Position numbers and translations under genes: made by a program. Positions 25,325 to 33,175 of a DNA stretch of 46,272 nucleotides are shown piece after piece. The stretch lies in IMG/VR virus record IMGVR_UViG_3300022707_000608, positions 1 through 46,272 of that record; one strand, written 5' to 3'. Under the pieces are notes generated by a model, which was not told the origin of the DNA, did no database searches, and worked only from the letters and a program-made list of their open reading frames with translations. Source of the stretch: a virus. Within the stretch, counting starts at the first letter, position 1, and each line of letters begins with the position of its first letter.

Positions 25325-28300
25325 TGGCTCTACGTTATGATAAAGCATCCAATAAGTTTGTTGAGGTCGATGATAATGTTCAATCTTTAGAGGATCAAAT
25401 TGATCCAATTGCGCGTGCAGATATGTCTGTGCCTGATCTTGGTGAAGTAAACAATATTGTTAGATCCGAAATTGGTGAAGGAGACGAAGACCCGATTCCA
25501 TTCACAGATCCCAGAGCACACGATATTATTAATCGTTCCGTTGCTTTCGTTAAACGCAGAAAACAATTCCTATCCGCTACTGAGCAACTCGCACAGAATG
25601 ATCCCACCACAGCCGGTGGATTGAAGGATTTCGTAATCGGACAGTCTAAACAATTTGGAATCGGATCTGTGGAAGCACTCAGTCGTGTACTTAATGTAGA
25701 TACAGCAATTGAAGCAGGAGCTACAAGAGGATTAATCCGTCATCTCAAGAACCAAGAAAGTGTTTTTGATGGGATCTTAGAAGCTATTAAAGTTGTGAAT
25801 CCATTACAATCTAGTGCAGAAGCTCAAATCGAAATCGGTAAAGGTGTAACTGAAGGTCTTGCCAAGAATCTTGGATTCGGAGATATTCTTGCTGAAGACT
25901 TAGGTGTTCCTGCTGGACCTGAATTACAAATTCGTATACCTAAAGTTGGAGATAAATTACCTATTACCCCTTTTCATATTATGAGTGGTGTAGCACAATC
26001 TGTTGCAGGAGGTCGTCCTCCTATTGAACTCGTTCCATTTGGTCCAGTGTTCACTACAAGAGGTGCAGTTGGCCTGGTCTTAGACATCGTGCTCTCACCT
26101 ATAACATACTTAAGTTTTGGAACTGTACCTGTTGCTAAGTTCGCTGCTAAAGGAGCTAAAGTTGCAACTAAGGGTAAGTCAGTCCTTCGTTTTGCAGGTA
26201 AAACAGTCTTAACTGATAAACAACTCGCAACAGGAGCAAACCGAATCAAAGCTACAAAGGCTGGACAAAAGACTTTAGAACTCCTGGATATATGGGCTGC
26301 TTCTAGACTCAGTAGAGTCACGGACAAATTATTGATACAACCAGCTAAGAATGCCGGTACTTTTGTTTTAGATAAGTTTAGCCCTACATTCGGTAAAGAC
26401 GTGGATACCGTAAAGTTCTTGCGTAAGACCGAACGCCTGATGGCACAGACCCGTGAGGATTCGGTTGCAGTTGTCAAAGACGCATTCAAAGGATTTACAG
26501 GTGAAGAGAAGATCGAGTTCTTTGAAACCATTTTTAAACGTAGTGAAGCAGAAGCAGGATTTAGAGAAGCACTGAGAGCACAGCTTCCTAAAAAAGAATT
26601 TGCAGCAGTAGCCAAACAATTTGAACAAGGCACGTTTAAGAGTGCGAAGTTTCAGAGAGCACAAGATATGATTATTGGTACTGAAAAGAATCCTGGTTTA
26701 ATGCGGAATCTTGCTCGTCTCGCGGATATGCCTGAAGAAGTCTTGTTTCAAAACTATATTCCAAGTATCTTCAAACAAACTCTTGACAGTTCCTTGGCTA
26801 AGAAAGCTTCGGGTCTACGTAAGAGTAAGGGTGCGTTAAAGAAAAAGTTTAGCACAGAGAATCTTGTGAAAGATCCTGAAGAAGCTTATCTAACAAGAGC
26901 TGCGGATCTCATAAGTGTGGGTTATATCAATCGTGCAGTTCGCAAAGTCTTGAAGAGACACGCTAAGAAGAAAGCTAGTGAAGGACTTGAAGAGTACCTA
27001 CCCTTTGGTGGTAAAGCCACGCGTAGGTTCTTTAAGACCAAAGACATGAACGGTAGAGAGATTCTTGGAGTAGGTGGAATCAAACGTATCTTTCTCCCAG
27101 AAAAAGTCAACAAGTCTATGATTGAGTTCTTAAACAAGAATGCTGTGGAACCCAATGCTTTTATACGTGCTCTGGATATCACTAATCAAAACTTTAAAGC
27201 ATTCGTTACATCCATATTTCCTGCTTTTCATTTCAGGAACCATTTTTCTAATCAGATTCTTAGATTCGAGAACGAGGGTTGGAAAGCTTTTAAAGTAGGG
27301 GATCAACTCCTGGCTACTAAGATTATGTCGAATTCACCTGACATTCTCAAACAAACAATTAAGACTGTAGATGGCCGAGAGTTTACACTAGCTCAAATCA
27401 AGAAGTTTGCCAGAGCTGAAGGTGTTGATGATACCTCACAATTTATGGCTGACATGGGTGGACGTAACTTTGATAAGCTCAGTGACAATGCCATTAGTGC
27501 GAGACTAAGAGATTGGGTTACCTTTAATGCAGGAAGAAATAACTTTGTCAAAATAGGTAGAGAAGTTGGATCTACTATTGAGAACCACGCCAAGATGTCT
27601 AGTTTCGTGCGTTCTATTAAAGATGGATTTAGTAAATCACAAGCAGCACAAATAGCACATCAAGGTTTATTTGATTACGGATCTCTGACTTCCTTTGAAC
27701 GCAATGTAATGAGAAGGTTGATACCCTTTTATACATTTGGTCGCAAGAATCTTGAGCTTCAGGTCCGTACTTTCTTAAAGCATCCTGGTAGACAAGCTGC
27801 TATATTCAAAACAATTAAAGATATAAAAACTGAAGTACTTAGAGGATTGAGTGATGAACAAATGGAAGCATTTAATGAACTCAAACCCAGGTTCTTGCAG
27901 GACTCCTTTGCTATTCCAGCAGGACTAGACAAAGAAGGTCGGATCATGTGGATGACAGGTCTTGGCTTTCCTCAAGAAGACATGCTTGATCTTATGAATG
28001 GAGCAGGACTATGGTTTAGGCTTCGCCCTGAAATTAAGGTTACTGCGGATCTGTTGAGTCGCACAAACATTGCTAAGACCTTGGCTCAGAGCCGTGTTGT
28101 GGCACTGAAAGACGAATACAAAGCACAGGAATTACAGTTCTTGTTCAGCAATGTTTTTAAAACTAAACCTAGTCAAGAACAGGTACGAGATTGGATAAAC
28201 GATCCCAATGGATTCTTTGCACATCCCTTAACAAAATTTATGGATCTTAAAGTAGCGGAACGCACAGTGTTTAGAGCAGGTAGAGCAACGCGCGAGAAAG

Positions 28301-28614
28301 AATTCATCTTTACAGCGAATCCTACGACTTTAGATATTGTCCGTAACTTGCAAATTGCCAGGTTCCTCACAACTGCTAAACAATTTGGAGATCCTAACAA
28401 TGAACCCATGAACAACTGGATTCGTTATATGACGGGTATGAACATCATTAACCAAGACATGAACCAAAGTCGTAGTATAGAATTAAAACGATTAAAGACT
28501 TCGTTGAGAGATGAACTCAAGCGTTCAGGACAAGGATTCTCATTTGAAATCTTGGCATCAAAGAGTCCTAGAATTAAACAACATCTTAAAAGATTGAAGA
28601 GGTTAGAGTTATGA
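25324..28614 (+). CDS. Large internal virion / polyvalent-type protein
   Basis: 1096 residues, the largest protein. It is mainly alpha-helical and basic, with a hydrophobic stretch at about 240-275 (GAVGLVLDIVLSPITYLSFG) that could insert in a membrane, and the segment PAFHFRNHFSNQILRFENEG at about 637-656, which resembles the 'P.fh.rN..gn' motif of very large phage polyvalent or ejection proteins. A C-terminal region reads KSPRIKQHLKRLKRLEL. It is expected to be packaged and injected with DNA. No peptidoglycan hydrolase motif was recognised. TAATG overlap at the start; ATGA with the holin-like gene. Confidence 0.6.
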   Translation: MALRYDKASNKFVEVDDNVQSLEDQIDPIARADMSVPDLGEVNNIVRSEIGEGDEDPIPFTDPRAHDIINRSVAFVKRRKQFLSATEQLAQNDPTTAGGLKDFVIGQSKQFGIGSVEALSRVLNVDTAIEAGATRGLIRHLKNQESVFDGILEAIKVVNPLQSSAEAQIEIGKGVTEGLAKNLGFGDILAEDLGVPAGPELQIRIPKVGDKLPITPFHIMSGVAQSVAGGRPPIELVPFGPVFTTRGAVGLVLDIVLSPITYLSFGTVPVAKFAAKGAKVATKGKSVLRFAGKTVLTDKQLATGANRIKATKAGQKTLELLDIWAASRLSRVTDKLLIQPAKNAGTFVLDKFSPTFGKDVDTVKFLRKTERLMAQTREDSVAVVKDAFKGFTGEEKIEFFETIFKRSEAEAGFREALRAQLPKKEFAAVAKQFEQGTFKSAKFQRAQDMIIGTEKNPGLMRNLARLADMPEEVLFQNYIPSIFKQTLDSSLAKKASGLRKSKGALKKKFSTENLVKDPEEAYLTRAADLISVGYINRAVRKVLKRHAKKKASEGLEEYLPFGGKATRRFFKTKDMNGREILGVGGIKRIFLPEKVNKSMIEFLNKNAVEPNAFIRALDITNQNFKAFVTSIFPAFHFRNHFSNQILRFENEGWKAFKVGDQLLATKIMSNSPDILKQTIKTVDGREFTLAQIKKFARAEGVDDTSQFMADMGGRNFDKLSDNAISARLRDWVTFNAGRNNFVKIGREVGSTIENHAKMSSFVRSIKDGFSKSQAAQIAHQGLFDYGSLTSFERNVMRRLIPFYTFGRKNLELQVRTFLKHPGRQAAIFKTIKDIKTEVLRGLSDEQMEAFNELKPRFLQDSFAIPAGLDKEGRIMWMTGLGFPQEDMLDLMNGAGLWFRLRPEIKVTADLLSRTNIAKTLAQSRVVALKDEYKAQELQFLFSNVFKTKPSQEQVRDWINDPNGFFAHPLTKFMDLKVAERTVFRAGRATREKEFIFTANPTTLDIVRNLQIARFLTTAKQFGDPNNEPMNNWIRYMTGMNIINQDMNQSRSIELKRLKTSLRDELKRSGQGFSFEILASKSPRIKQHLKRLKRLEL

Positions 28615-28796
28615 ACAAGCACTTTGAATTAAACGGTAGCAGAGGTTGGATATTCTCATTTATGTTAGTAATTATCTTACAATGTATTGCAGTAGGATTT
28701 TGGGCTGGTGGTGTATCTAAAGATATCCAACACATTAAAAACGATATAGTGGAGGTGAAAGCAAGTGTTAAAGAAATTTTTCAAAGGCAAAGCTAA
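28611..28796 (+). CDS. Single-TM holin-like small protein
   Basis: 61 residues, ATGA overlap with the large internal gene. Residues about 13-34 form one TM helix (WIFSFMLVIILQCIAVGFWAG), followed by a charged amphipathic tail (IQHIKNDIVEVKASVKEI) that resembles a short coiled coil. Small one-TM proteins with such tails are common among phage holins and membrane-lysis accessories, and a lysis cassette would be expected here. The next gene starts inside its 3' end. Confidence 0.55.
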   Translation: MNKHFELNGSRGWIFSFMLVIILQCIAVGFWAGGVSKDIQHIKNDIVEVKASVKEIFQRQS

Positions 28797-28917
28797 ACAA
28801 GCAATCAAAGAGTTGCTTAAAGAAGCTATTAAGACAGTTAAAGATGCTGAGTACAGTGTAAGTGCTGGTAAAGATGGTAAGCTAGAATTCCGTGTAAAGG
28901 TAAAGAAGGTATTATAA
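28765..28917 (+). CDS. Lys-rich mini-protein in distal late block
   Basis: 50 residues from GTG 28765, decided by a near-perfect Shine-Dalgarno GGAGGTGA (28751-28758). It overlaps the holin-like gene by 32 bases in another frame and has an amphipathic lysine-rich helix (KKFFKGKAKQAIKELLKEA) followed by a beta hairpin-like end. This is a pattern of membrane-active or nucleic-acid-binding peptides. No family recognised. Confidence 0.6.
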   Translation: MLKKFFKGKAKQAIKELLKEAIKTVKDAEYSVSAGKDGKLEFRVKVKKVL

Positions 28918-28918
28918 G

Positions 28919-29206
28919 ATGGGTGATCTGGGATTCGTGAAAAGGTTTCCACATCCTCAATACGGGAATTACGGAGGATATCTGGCTAGATGTAAGAACA
29001 AGATCACGGGTACGTGTCCTCGTCCTATTGATTGGATGGATGGGATTTTCAAAGATCATGACAACGGAATCAGTAATCGTGAAATGGTTAAGAGATTGTG
29101 GAAGGGAAAAAGTAGATTATTATATCTAGCCAAACCTGTTTACGGACAAGCTTATTGGCTGGGTACGTTAATTGTATTCTCTATTCCTGCTCTCTTGGAT
29201 CTATAA
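28919..29206 (+). CDS. Phospholipase A2-like small protein with C-terminal TM segment
   Basis: 95 residues, last gene of the late arm. The order of residues matches the secretory/viral PLA2 core: calcium-loop-like YGNYGGY (15-21), a short linker with CKNKITGTCPRP, then D38, D41 and the catalytic pair H47-D48 in FKDHDNG (PLA2 family: helix with D...HD). The C-terminal 17 residues (AYWLGTLIVFSIPALLDL) are hydrophobic and could anchor it to the membrane. PLA2 cleaves the sn-2 acyl chain of phospholipids, so a lysis or membrane-disruption role is plausible. No disulfide scaffold is visible beyond C25 and C33, and the fold is short, so confirmation by structure prediction is needed. Confidence 0.55.
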   Translation: MGDLGFVKRFPHPQYGNYGGYLARCKNKITGTCPRPIDWMDGIFKDHDNGISNREMVKRLWKGKSRLLYLAKPVYGQAYWLGTLIVFSIPALLDL

Positions 29207-29342
29207 TCTCCAATTCCCCGTCAAATACAAATCCTGTTCCCAATAAAGCACATTGCATTAATTTTAAGACATCAGGAAGAGTTACTGCATCTTTATCCTC
29301 GATTGTTACTGTACGTCCTTCGTGTTCAATTGTTATTTTCAT
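29181..29342 (-). CDS. Mini-gene at end of right arm, 53 residues
   Basis: Start ATG overlaps the upstream stop as ATGA, the coupling pattern used throughout this arm. Product begins MKITIEHEGRTVTIEDKDAV, is beta-rich and acidic, and ends DPREQE. Its last 26 bases overlap the tail of the + strand PLA2-like gene in convergent orientation. Unknown function. Confidence 0.6.
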   Translation of the reverse strand: MKITIEHEGRTVTIEDKDAVTLPDVLKLMQCALLGTGFVFDGELEIIDPREQE

Positions 29343-29662
29343 CCTATATCCCCCAATTCACTGTTTGGCCTAAAATCGTCTTCATCCGAAGTCTTAAGAT
29401 TTTCTGGATGTTCTTTAATATCATCCATAGTCTTCTTTAATTCTTTGGAATGTCTGGTTTCCCAAGGTGGATTAGCTGACAGATAAAATCCCAAACCCAG
29501 GATGCCAAAATTAAGACTAAATATAGGGCCATGAGGATCATACTCAACATGAAAAATAAAAAAGTGAAACCCCACCCAATTAAACTTTTTAGGGTTGAAT
29601 ATCTCTTTCCAATTCTCCCAAAAATAGTGTTCACACCACATCCATGTTTTTGCATTGTTCAT
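29339..29662 (-). CDS. Aromatic-rich protein, unknown
   Basis: 107 residues. The N-terminal 60 residues are unusually rich in Trp, Phe, Tyr and His (WMWCEHYFWENWKEIF, WVGFHFFIFHVEYD), the C-terminal 45 are charged and probably disordered. No confident TM helix. A second ORF on the same strand in another frame (29437-29655) looks membrane-like but lacks a clean start and is treated as a shadow. Confidence 0.55.
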   Translation of the reverse strand: MNNAKTWMWCEHYFWENWKEIFNPKKFNWVGFHFFIFHVEYDPHGPIFSLNFGILGLGFYLSANPPWETRHSKELKKTMDDIKEHPENLKTSDEDDFRPNSELGDIG

Positions 29663-29786
29663 CAGCTATCTCCTCATATAATGCTTTTATCCATATTTTC
29701 AATCTTGCTTTATTGGTCACAGTTAATGGCGTACCAGTTTTAATCCGTGACAGGATTTGACTAATTCTATCTTCTAGATTTTTCAT
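29631..29786 (-). CDS. Small helical basic protein
   Basis: 51 residues; ATGA overlap with the upstream gene and a 32-base overlap with the downstream one. It reads MKNLEDRISQILSRIKTGTP then TNKARLKIWIKALYEEI, a compact two-helix protein that may bind nucleic acid or dimerise. Unknown function. Confidence 0.6.
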   Translation of the reverse strand: MKNLEDRISQILSRIKTGTPLTVTNKARLKIWIKALYEEIADEQCKNMDVV

Positions 29787-30004
29787 TCTTTTGACTCCTG
29801 CTTGGTATCGTGAAAGTAATCCAGGACATCACGTTTTGTGAGTTCACACAAATAAATTGCCAGGGCTTGATCGCCATCCCAATCAATCAAAAAACTACTA
29901 GATTTTTCAGTCTTTCTAAGAACTCCTGAGATCACAAAAGTATCGAATCGTTTCTTCATTTCGTCTAATAAATCGTTTGTAGATACTAGAGATAAGTCGG
30001 TCAT
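29783..30004 (-). CDS. Small mixed alpha/beta protein, unknown
   Basis: 73 residues, ATGA overlap on both sides. Helix NDLLDEMKKRFDTFVISGVL, then beta strand SSFLIDWDGDQALAIYLC and a terminal acidic helix. No motif recognised; soluble. Confidence 0.6.
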   Translation of the reverse strand: MTDLSLVSTNDLLDEMKKRFDTFVISGVLRKTEKSSSFLIDWDGDQALAIYLCELTKRDVLDYFHDTKQESKE

Positions 30005-30138
30005 AATGGTTTTCCCCTAAAAACTTTAATATAATTGCGAATTGTTGAATCATTACAGTCAACAATTTCCCGTATCTCTTTAAAAGACAAACCCTCTTTT
30101 GCTAACTGACGCAGTTCTCTTTTTTGTGCGTTGGTCAC
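30001..30138 (-). CDS. Small helix-turn-helix DNA-binding protein
   Basis: 45 residues from GTG 30138, which overlaps the stop of the upstream mini-gene as GTGA and has AAGGTG five bases ahead; an in-frame ATG at 30192 lacks a site. The product LRQLAKEGLSFKEIREIVDC plus NDSTIRNYIKVF is a resolvase/sigma-type HTH (helix, turn at GLSFKE, recognition helix DSTIRNYIK), so probably a transcription regulator of phage or host genes. Confidence 0.6.
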   Translation of the reverse strand: MTNAQKRELRQLAKEGLSFKEIREIVDCNDSTIRNYIKVFRGKPL

Positions 30139-30263
30139 GTGTACACCTTCAAGAAAATAAGGAACGTAAGAATTGATTGAAGTATGGCACATGCAGTACG
30201 ATATACTGCGAACCAGAACTCTTGTTTCTTTCTATGTACTCTCTGATTAGCAGATTCTTTCAT
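30135..30263 (-). CDS. Single-TM mini-protein
   Basis: 42 residues, TGATG overlap with the nuclease gene upstream. After a basic N-terminus (RVHRKKQ) it has a hydrophobic segment WFAVYRTACAILQSILTFLI and a short YT tail. The product is translationally coupled to the HTH gene. Its membrane role is unknown. Confidence 0.55.
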   Translation of the reverse strand: MKESANQRVHRKKQEFWFAVYRTACAILQSILTFLIFLKVYT

Positions 30264-30607
30264 CAATTTGTCCAGCCTTCCTCACGAAGAATGTCATTCA
30301 AGTTGTATTCATCTCTCCATATATAAGCTAGGTAACGTCCGTACTTACCTTTACGATCTTTGACAGTCTCAATGATTACGTCAAATGGTCCTTTAGCAGA
30401 ATGAAATCCAACAAAATTTTCAGCAATCTTCTTCGCTCTTTTAGCTTCCTTCTTTTCTGTCTTACTCTTGCTCCTCAACTCCGGTGTGTTAACATTTAGC
30501 AATCTAAATGTCTCGCGGATATGTACACCAAACCCCAAGTCAATGTCAAACTTAATCGTGTCTCCATCCACTACTTTGTAAGCTTTACCATAATATGTGT
30601 GTCTCAT
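30263..30607 (-). CDS. Staphylococcal-nuclease-like (SNase) endonuclease
   Basis: 114 residues with the SNase OB-fold features: VVDGDTIKFDIDLGF (D14, D16, D21 near the metal site), RLLNVNTPE with R35 and E43, and DRKGKYGRYLAYI with R91. R35, E43 and the late arginine are the catalytic trio of thermonuclease, so activity is likely. There is no signal peptide, so it acts in the cytoplasm, perhaps in host DNA degradation or nucleotide recycling. It overlaps the upstream gene by four bases (ATGA). Confidence 0.85.
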   Translation of the reverse strand: MRHTYYGKAYKVVDGDTIKFDIDLGFGVHIRETFRLLNVNTPELRSKSKTEKKEAKRAKKIAENFVGFHSAKGPFDVIIETVKDRKGKYGRYLAYIWRDEYNLNDILREEGWTN

Positions 30608-30792
30608 TTTACCCTCACCACATCCTTATCTTTGATTTCATATTTTCTTTTTAACATTACTGCTTTTTTAGTTTTCTGTAATTTTCTGAGTCTTTGAAGC
30701 AACCGTCTTGTTTTGTTGTTGATGGTAATCGCAGGTTGTTTAGCATACAACGCTTTCTTAGTTGGACTTGACCCTGATGTACGTCTGCTCAT
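30604..30792 (-). CDS. Strongly basic small protein
   Basis: 62 residues, rich in Lys, Arg, Thr and Gln (for example NNKTRRLLQRLRKLQKTKKA), with no hydrophobic segment. GGAGGAAA precedes ATG. Possibly DNA- or RNA-binding. Its end overlaps the nuclease start by four bases. Confidence 0.6.
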   Translation of the reverse strand: MSRRTSGSSPTKKALYAKQPAITINNKTRRLLQRLRKLQKTKKAVMLKRKYEIKDKDVVRVK

Positions 30793-30820
30793 TTAAATTT
30801 CCTCCAGTATCTTCTCCATG

Positions 30821-31231
30821 TTAATCAAAAACAGGTGTCACCCCTTTGACTTTCCATTCAATGTAACGTTCGACATCCCATTGATAAACACCACCAGTGC
30901 CGTCTAACAATATGGGACAAGTTTGACCGAACATCCATTTACGAAAAGGTGCGTACTTCAATCCAAATTTTTTCAATTCTTGTTTTACGCGTTTAACTGA
31001 CCAATATCCTGAAGGATCTCTGAGTTTAAACACACAAAGTAAGGTTTCAACAGCACCTTCTATAGAATCATGTATTAGAGTATCATATTCCATTGGTTTT
31101 ATAGCATTCTCTAGTAATTGTTTACGTGCTTCTCCGGTATCATAGACCACATTATCTATGGTTTTCTCAACCTGTGCTATCAACCACTCACGTTCTTTTT
31201 CTTTACTGACTCTTGGTTTTTTTCTTCGCAT
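30821..31231 (-). CDS. Unknown 136-residue protein
   Basis: 136 residues, helical at the N-terminus (KEKEREWLIAQVEKTIDNV) with a central region YWSVKRVKQELKKFGLKYAP and Trp-rich C-terminus. Basic and soluble. Overlaps the upstream regulator gene by 29 bases. No family recognised; a DNA-binding accessory is possible. Confidence 0.55.
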   Translation of the reverse strand: MRRKKPRVSKEKEREWLIAQVEKTIDNVVYDTGEARKQLLENAIKPMEYDTLIHDSIEGAVETLLCVFKLRDPSGYWSVKRVKQELKKFGLKYAPFRKWMFGQTCPILLDGTGGVYQWDVERYIEWKVKGVTPVFD

Positions 31232-31556
31232 TTGATTTTCTCCCTTTCTTGGGTAGACCGCGATAAAACTCTGAGTAATTGTGAGCTAACTCACTCATAA
31301 CCGAATTATTGCGTTCACCAGTTTCAAAAATACGCTTGATTTCAGAGCATCTATTATTAACATGTTTCATAGATGAATTAAGTACTTGTGCTATATTCTT
31401 GACTGAGTTACCTGAAACACGTTCTTCTAGAATGAAAAACTCTCTTGTTGTCAAGCGATTGAGGTGATGACCAAACAATCGTTTTGATAACAAATCTTCA
31501 CTCCAAATATTTAGGAGTCTTAAATTATCCAGTACTGTTTTTTGTTCTCTTAACAT
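31203..31556 (-). CDS. LuxR-type HTH protein (possible regulator)
   Basis: About 117 residues from ATG 31556. The central segment LTTREFFILEERVSGNSVKN, then IAQVLNSSMKHVNNRCSEI, follows the LuxR/GerE HTH order (LTxRE, helix, turn, recognition helix, I). The C-terminal end is basic (PKKGRKSNAKKKTKSQ). Probably a transcription regulator or sigma-like factor; the N-terminal part lacks a sensor domain. The start is uncertain: there is no strong site and longer in-frame starts exist inside the preceding gene. Confidence 0.5.
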   Translation of the reverse strand: MLREQKTVLDNLRLLNIWSEDLLSKRLFGHHLNRLTTREFFILEERVSGNSVKNIAQVLNSSMKHVNNRCSEIKRIFETGERNNSVMSELAHNYSEFYRGLPKKGRKSNAKKKTKSQ

Positions 31557-32511
31557 TGGTTGTATACCGTTTACCGTTCGCCCAAAAATTACCGTGTATA
31601 ATACGTGCAATCTTACAATCAAAGTCTCCAGATTTTTCATCCCACCAACCATAACCGAAACCGTGTTCTGCACGTGAACTATGATTACGCATATAAGCTG
31701 CGTTCAAGTTCGTGAGACAGCCAAGCATTGCTCCCCAAATCGGGATCTCACGCATAGGAGAGGGCAATGTAGCCTGTCCTATGGCATGTGTGTGTCCAAA
31801 CACTATATTCTTTTGATAGGTAGTCAAATGTTTCATAACTGGATTCTGGCCGAAGAACTCACCGTGAATCACATTGAGCTTACCAATCTTAACTTTCTTC
31901 AGATAAGCATGAACTTCCCAACCCGTGAAATCCAGGCGTTTCTCAATGTCAAACAAGTTCTTGAACTCAGGAAACTTCTTAATAAGATCATCTGCACGCC
32001 ATTCATGGTTTCCTTTAAGAAAGACCTTACGACATCCTTTAGGGGCAGCAGCGTTAAGCATGGTCAAAATCTTAGCACTGGCTTGGAATTCAGTCTCCAG
32101 GCTTCCTAAATCTTTGCCATCGAAGCTAGGATATTTACGTTTCTGCATACCTAGCAAGCATTCGTAATCCATGAGATCCCCTAGCTGAATCAAGACCTTG
32201 GGTTTAAACTCTCTGATAAAATCACAGACAGTAGCAAGGTATTCCCAAATCACTTCATGTGCGTGTAGATCGGGAACAATAACAAAGGAACCTTCATTAG
32301 CCTTAGAAGCATTGGATTTCTTAACTGATTTGTATTGCGTGTGTTTGGTATTGGTGACACCAGCAGTTCTTTCCATCTTGGTGTCAATCTTGTGTTTCTT
32401 ACAAAGCCTCCGTACAGAGGCTTCATCTATCTGTAAAGCTTCTGCAACCTCAGTCTTAACAAACTTATTTTCCTTTAACAACGTCAATAGTTTTTGGCGT
32501 GTAATCTTCAT
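31525..32511 (-). CDS. Metallophosphoesterase with N-terminal HTH
   Basis: 328 residues. The N-terminal ~45 residues form a small HTH (FVKTEVAEALQIDEASVRRL), then a linker, then a calcineurin-like phosphoesterase: D81-x-H83 (VPDLHAHE), GDLMDYE with D112, GNHE with N168-H169, H216 (NVIHGE) and GHTH at 239-242. All five metal-binding motifs are present, so it should be active as a phosphoesterase, nuclease or RNA end-processing enzyme. GAGGT before ATG. Overlaps the deoxyribosyltransferase-like gene by 47 bases. Confidence 0.85.
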   Translation of the reverse strand: MKITRQKLLTLLKENKFVKTEVAEALQIDEASVRRLCKKHKIDTKMERTAGVTNTKHTQYKSVKKSNASKANEGSFVIVPDLHAHEVIWEYLATVCDFIREFKPKVLIQLGDLMDYECLLGMQKRKYPSFDGKDLGSLETEFQASAKILTMLNAAAPKGCRKVFLKGNHEWRADDLIKKFPEFKNLFDIEKRLDFTGWEVHAYLKKVKIGKLNVIHGEFFGQNPVMKHLTTYQKNIVFGHTHAIGQATLPSPMREIPIWGAMLGCLTNLNAAYMRNHSSRAEHGFGYGWWDEKSGDFDCKIARIIHGNFWANGKRYTTNVKRTKNSTG

Positions 32512-32992
32512 AATTATACCTCTCTCTCATGTCTTTGATAAACGATTTTACATCTGTATACAAACACGTACTGTTAGCTCTAACCCAAGGATGTTTGATG
32601 TTATTGGGATTCTTGGTGCCACAGTGGTCACAAGGATGAATATTCTGTGCGCTTGATTTTGCATCAAAAATAATAAAGGTAGGTTTTCCAAACATATAGT
32701 GTGCAGCAAAACATTCTTGAATGCTACCCCAAGACGACTTGTTTGTAATGAATCCTACTATGCCATCACAATCACGAATAAGTTTCATGTCATTGTGTAC
32801 GATCTCACCAGCACTTACTTTAGGAACTACACCTTTGTCCAGGGCAGCAATTTCTGTGGTAGGTGTACCAGCACGATCATAAAAAGGATTGACGAGCTTA
32901 ATAATGCCTTTCAACTCTTCTTCAATACGTGCTTGTATTTCCTTAGCTGCGTGTCTATCATCTGTTGGATTTGTAAAATAGAATTTTTTCAT
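32465..32992 (-). CDS. Nucleoside 2-deoxyribosyltransferase-like protein
   Basis: 175 residues, Rossmann-like. Strand LIRDCDGIVGFITNKSSWGS leads into IQECFAAHYMFGKPTFIIFD: the D76 (CDG), the catalytic glutamate E93 in the 'G(S/T)..E...A...gkp' motif and the closing strand match the NDT family (N-glycosidic bond transfer between bases). A Cys pair at 121-124 (CDHC) and nearby CLYTD are an insert not found in canonical NDT. In phages such enzymes may salvage deoxynucleosides or remodel modified nucleotides. Other family members act as N-glycosidases, so the substrate is open. Confidence 0.65.
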   Translation of the reverse strand: MKKFYFTNPTDDRHAAKEIQARIEEELKGIIKLVNPFYDRAGTPTTEIAALDKGVVPKVSAGEIVHNDMKLIRDCDGIVGFITNKSSWGSIQECFAAHYMFGKPTFIIFDAKSSAQNIHPCDHCGTKNPNNIKHPWVRANSTCLYTDVKSFIKDMRERYNYEDYTPKTIDVVKGK

Positions 32993-32995
32993 TTC

Positions 32996-33166
32996 TTATA
33001 TCTCCAGCGAATCTAATTTTTCAAACAATCGAATCATTCTTTCTCTTCTAGCAACATAAGTACGCACCCAACCATATTTCATTTCGGGTCTGTAATTAGG
33101 ACATACCTCTAAAGTTTTTCTAGATAATTGTATAATATTTATTTCAGTCTCAATTAGTTTATTCAT
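32996..33166 (-). CDS. Small basic protein
   Basis: 56 residues with AGGAG six bases before ATG. Mostly helical (KYGWVRTYVARRERMIRLFE) with one Cys and basic charge. Its stop lies four bases before the NDT-like gene, so they are probably co-translated. No motif recognised. Confidence 0.6.
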   Translation of the reverse strand: MNKLIETEINIIQLSRKTLEVCPNYRPEMKYGWVRTYVARRERMIRLFEKLDSLEI

Positions 33167-33175
33167 AATGTTCTC

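Noticed and set aside
25974-26664. Long - strand frames inside the 1096-residue gene
   Set aside because: Shadows with low-complexity Ser/Leu products and no ribosome binding sites.
29437-29655. Hydrophobic 72-residue frame on the - strand that could be a holin
   Set aside because: Lies in another frame of a longer, better started gene and has no clear ribosome binding site.
30001-30192. ATG start at 30192 for the small HTH protein
   Set aside because: No site, and a TM mini-gene fills that stretch with GTGA coupling to the GTG at 30138.
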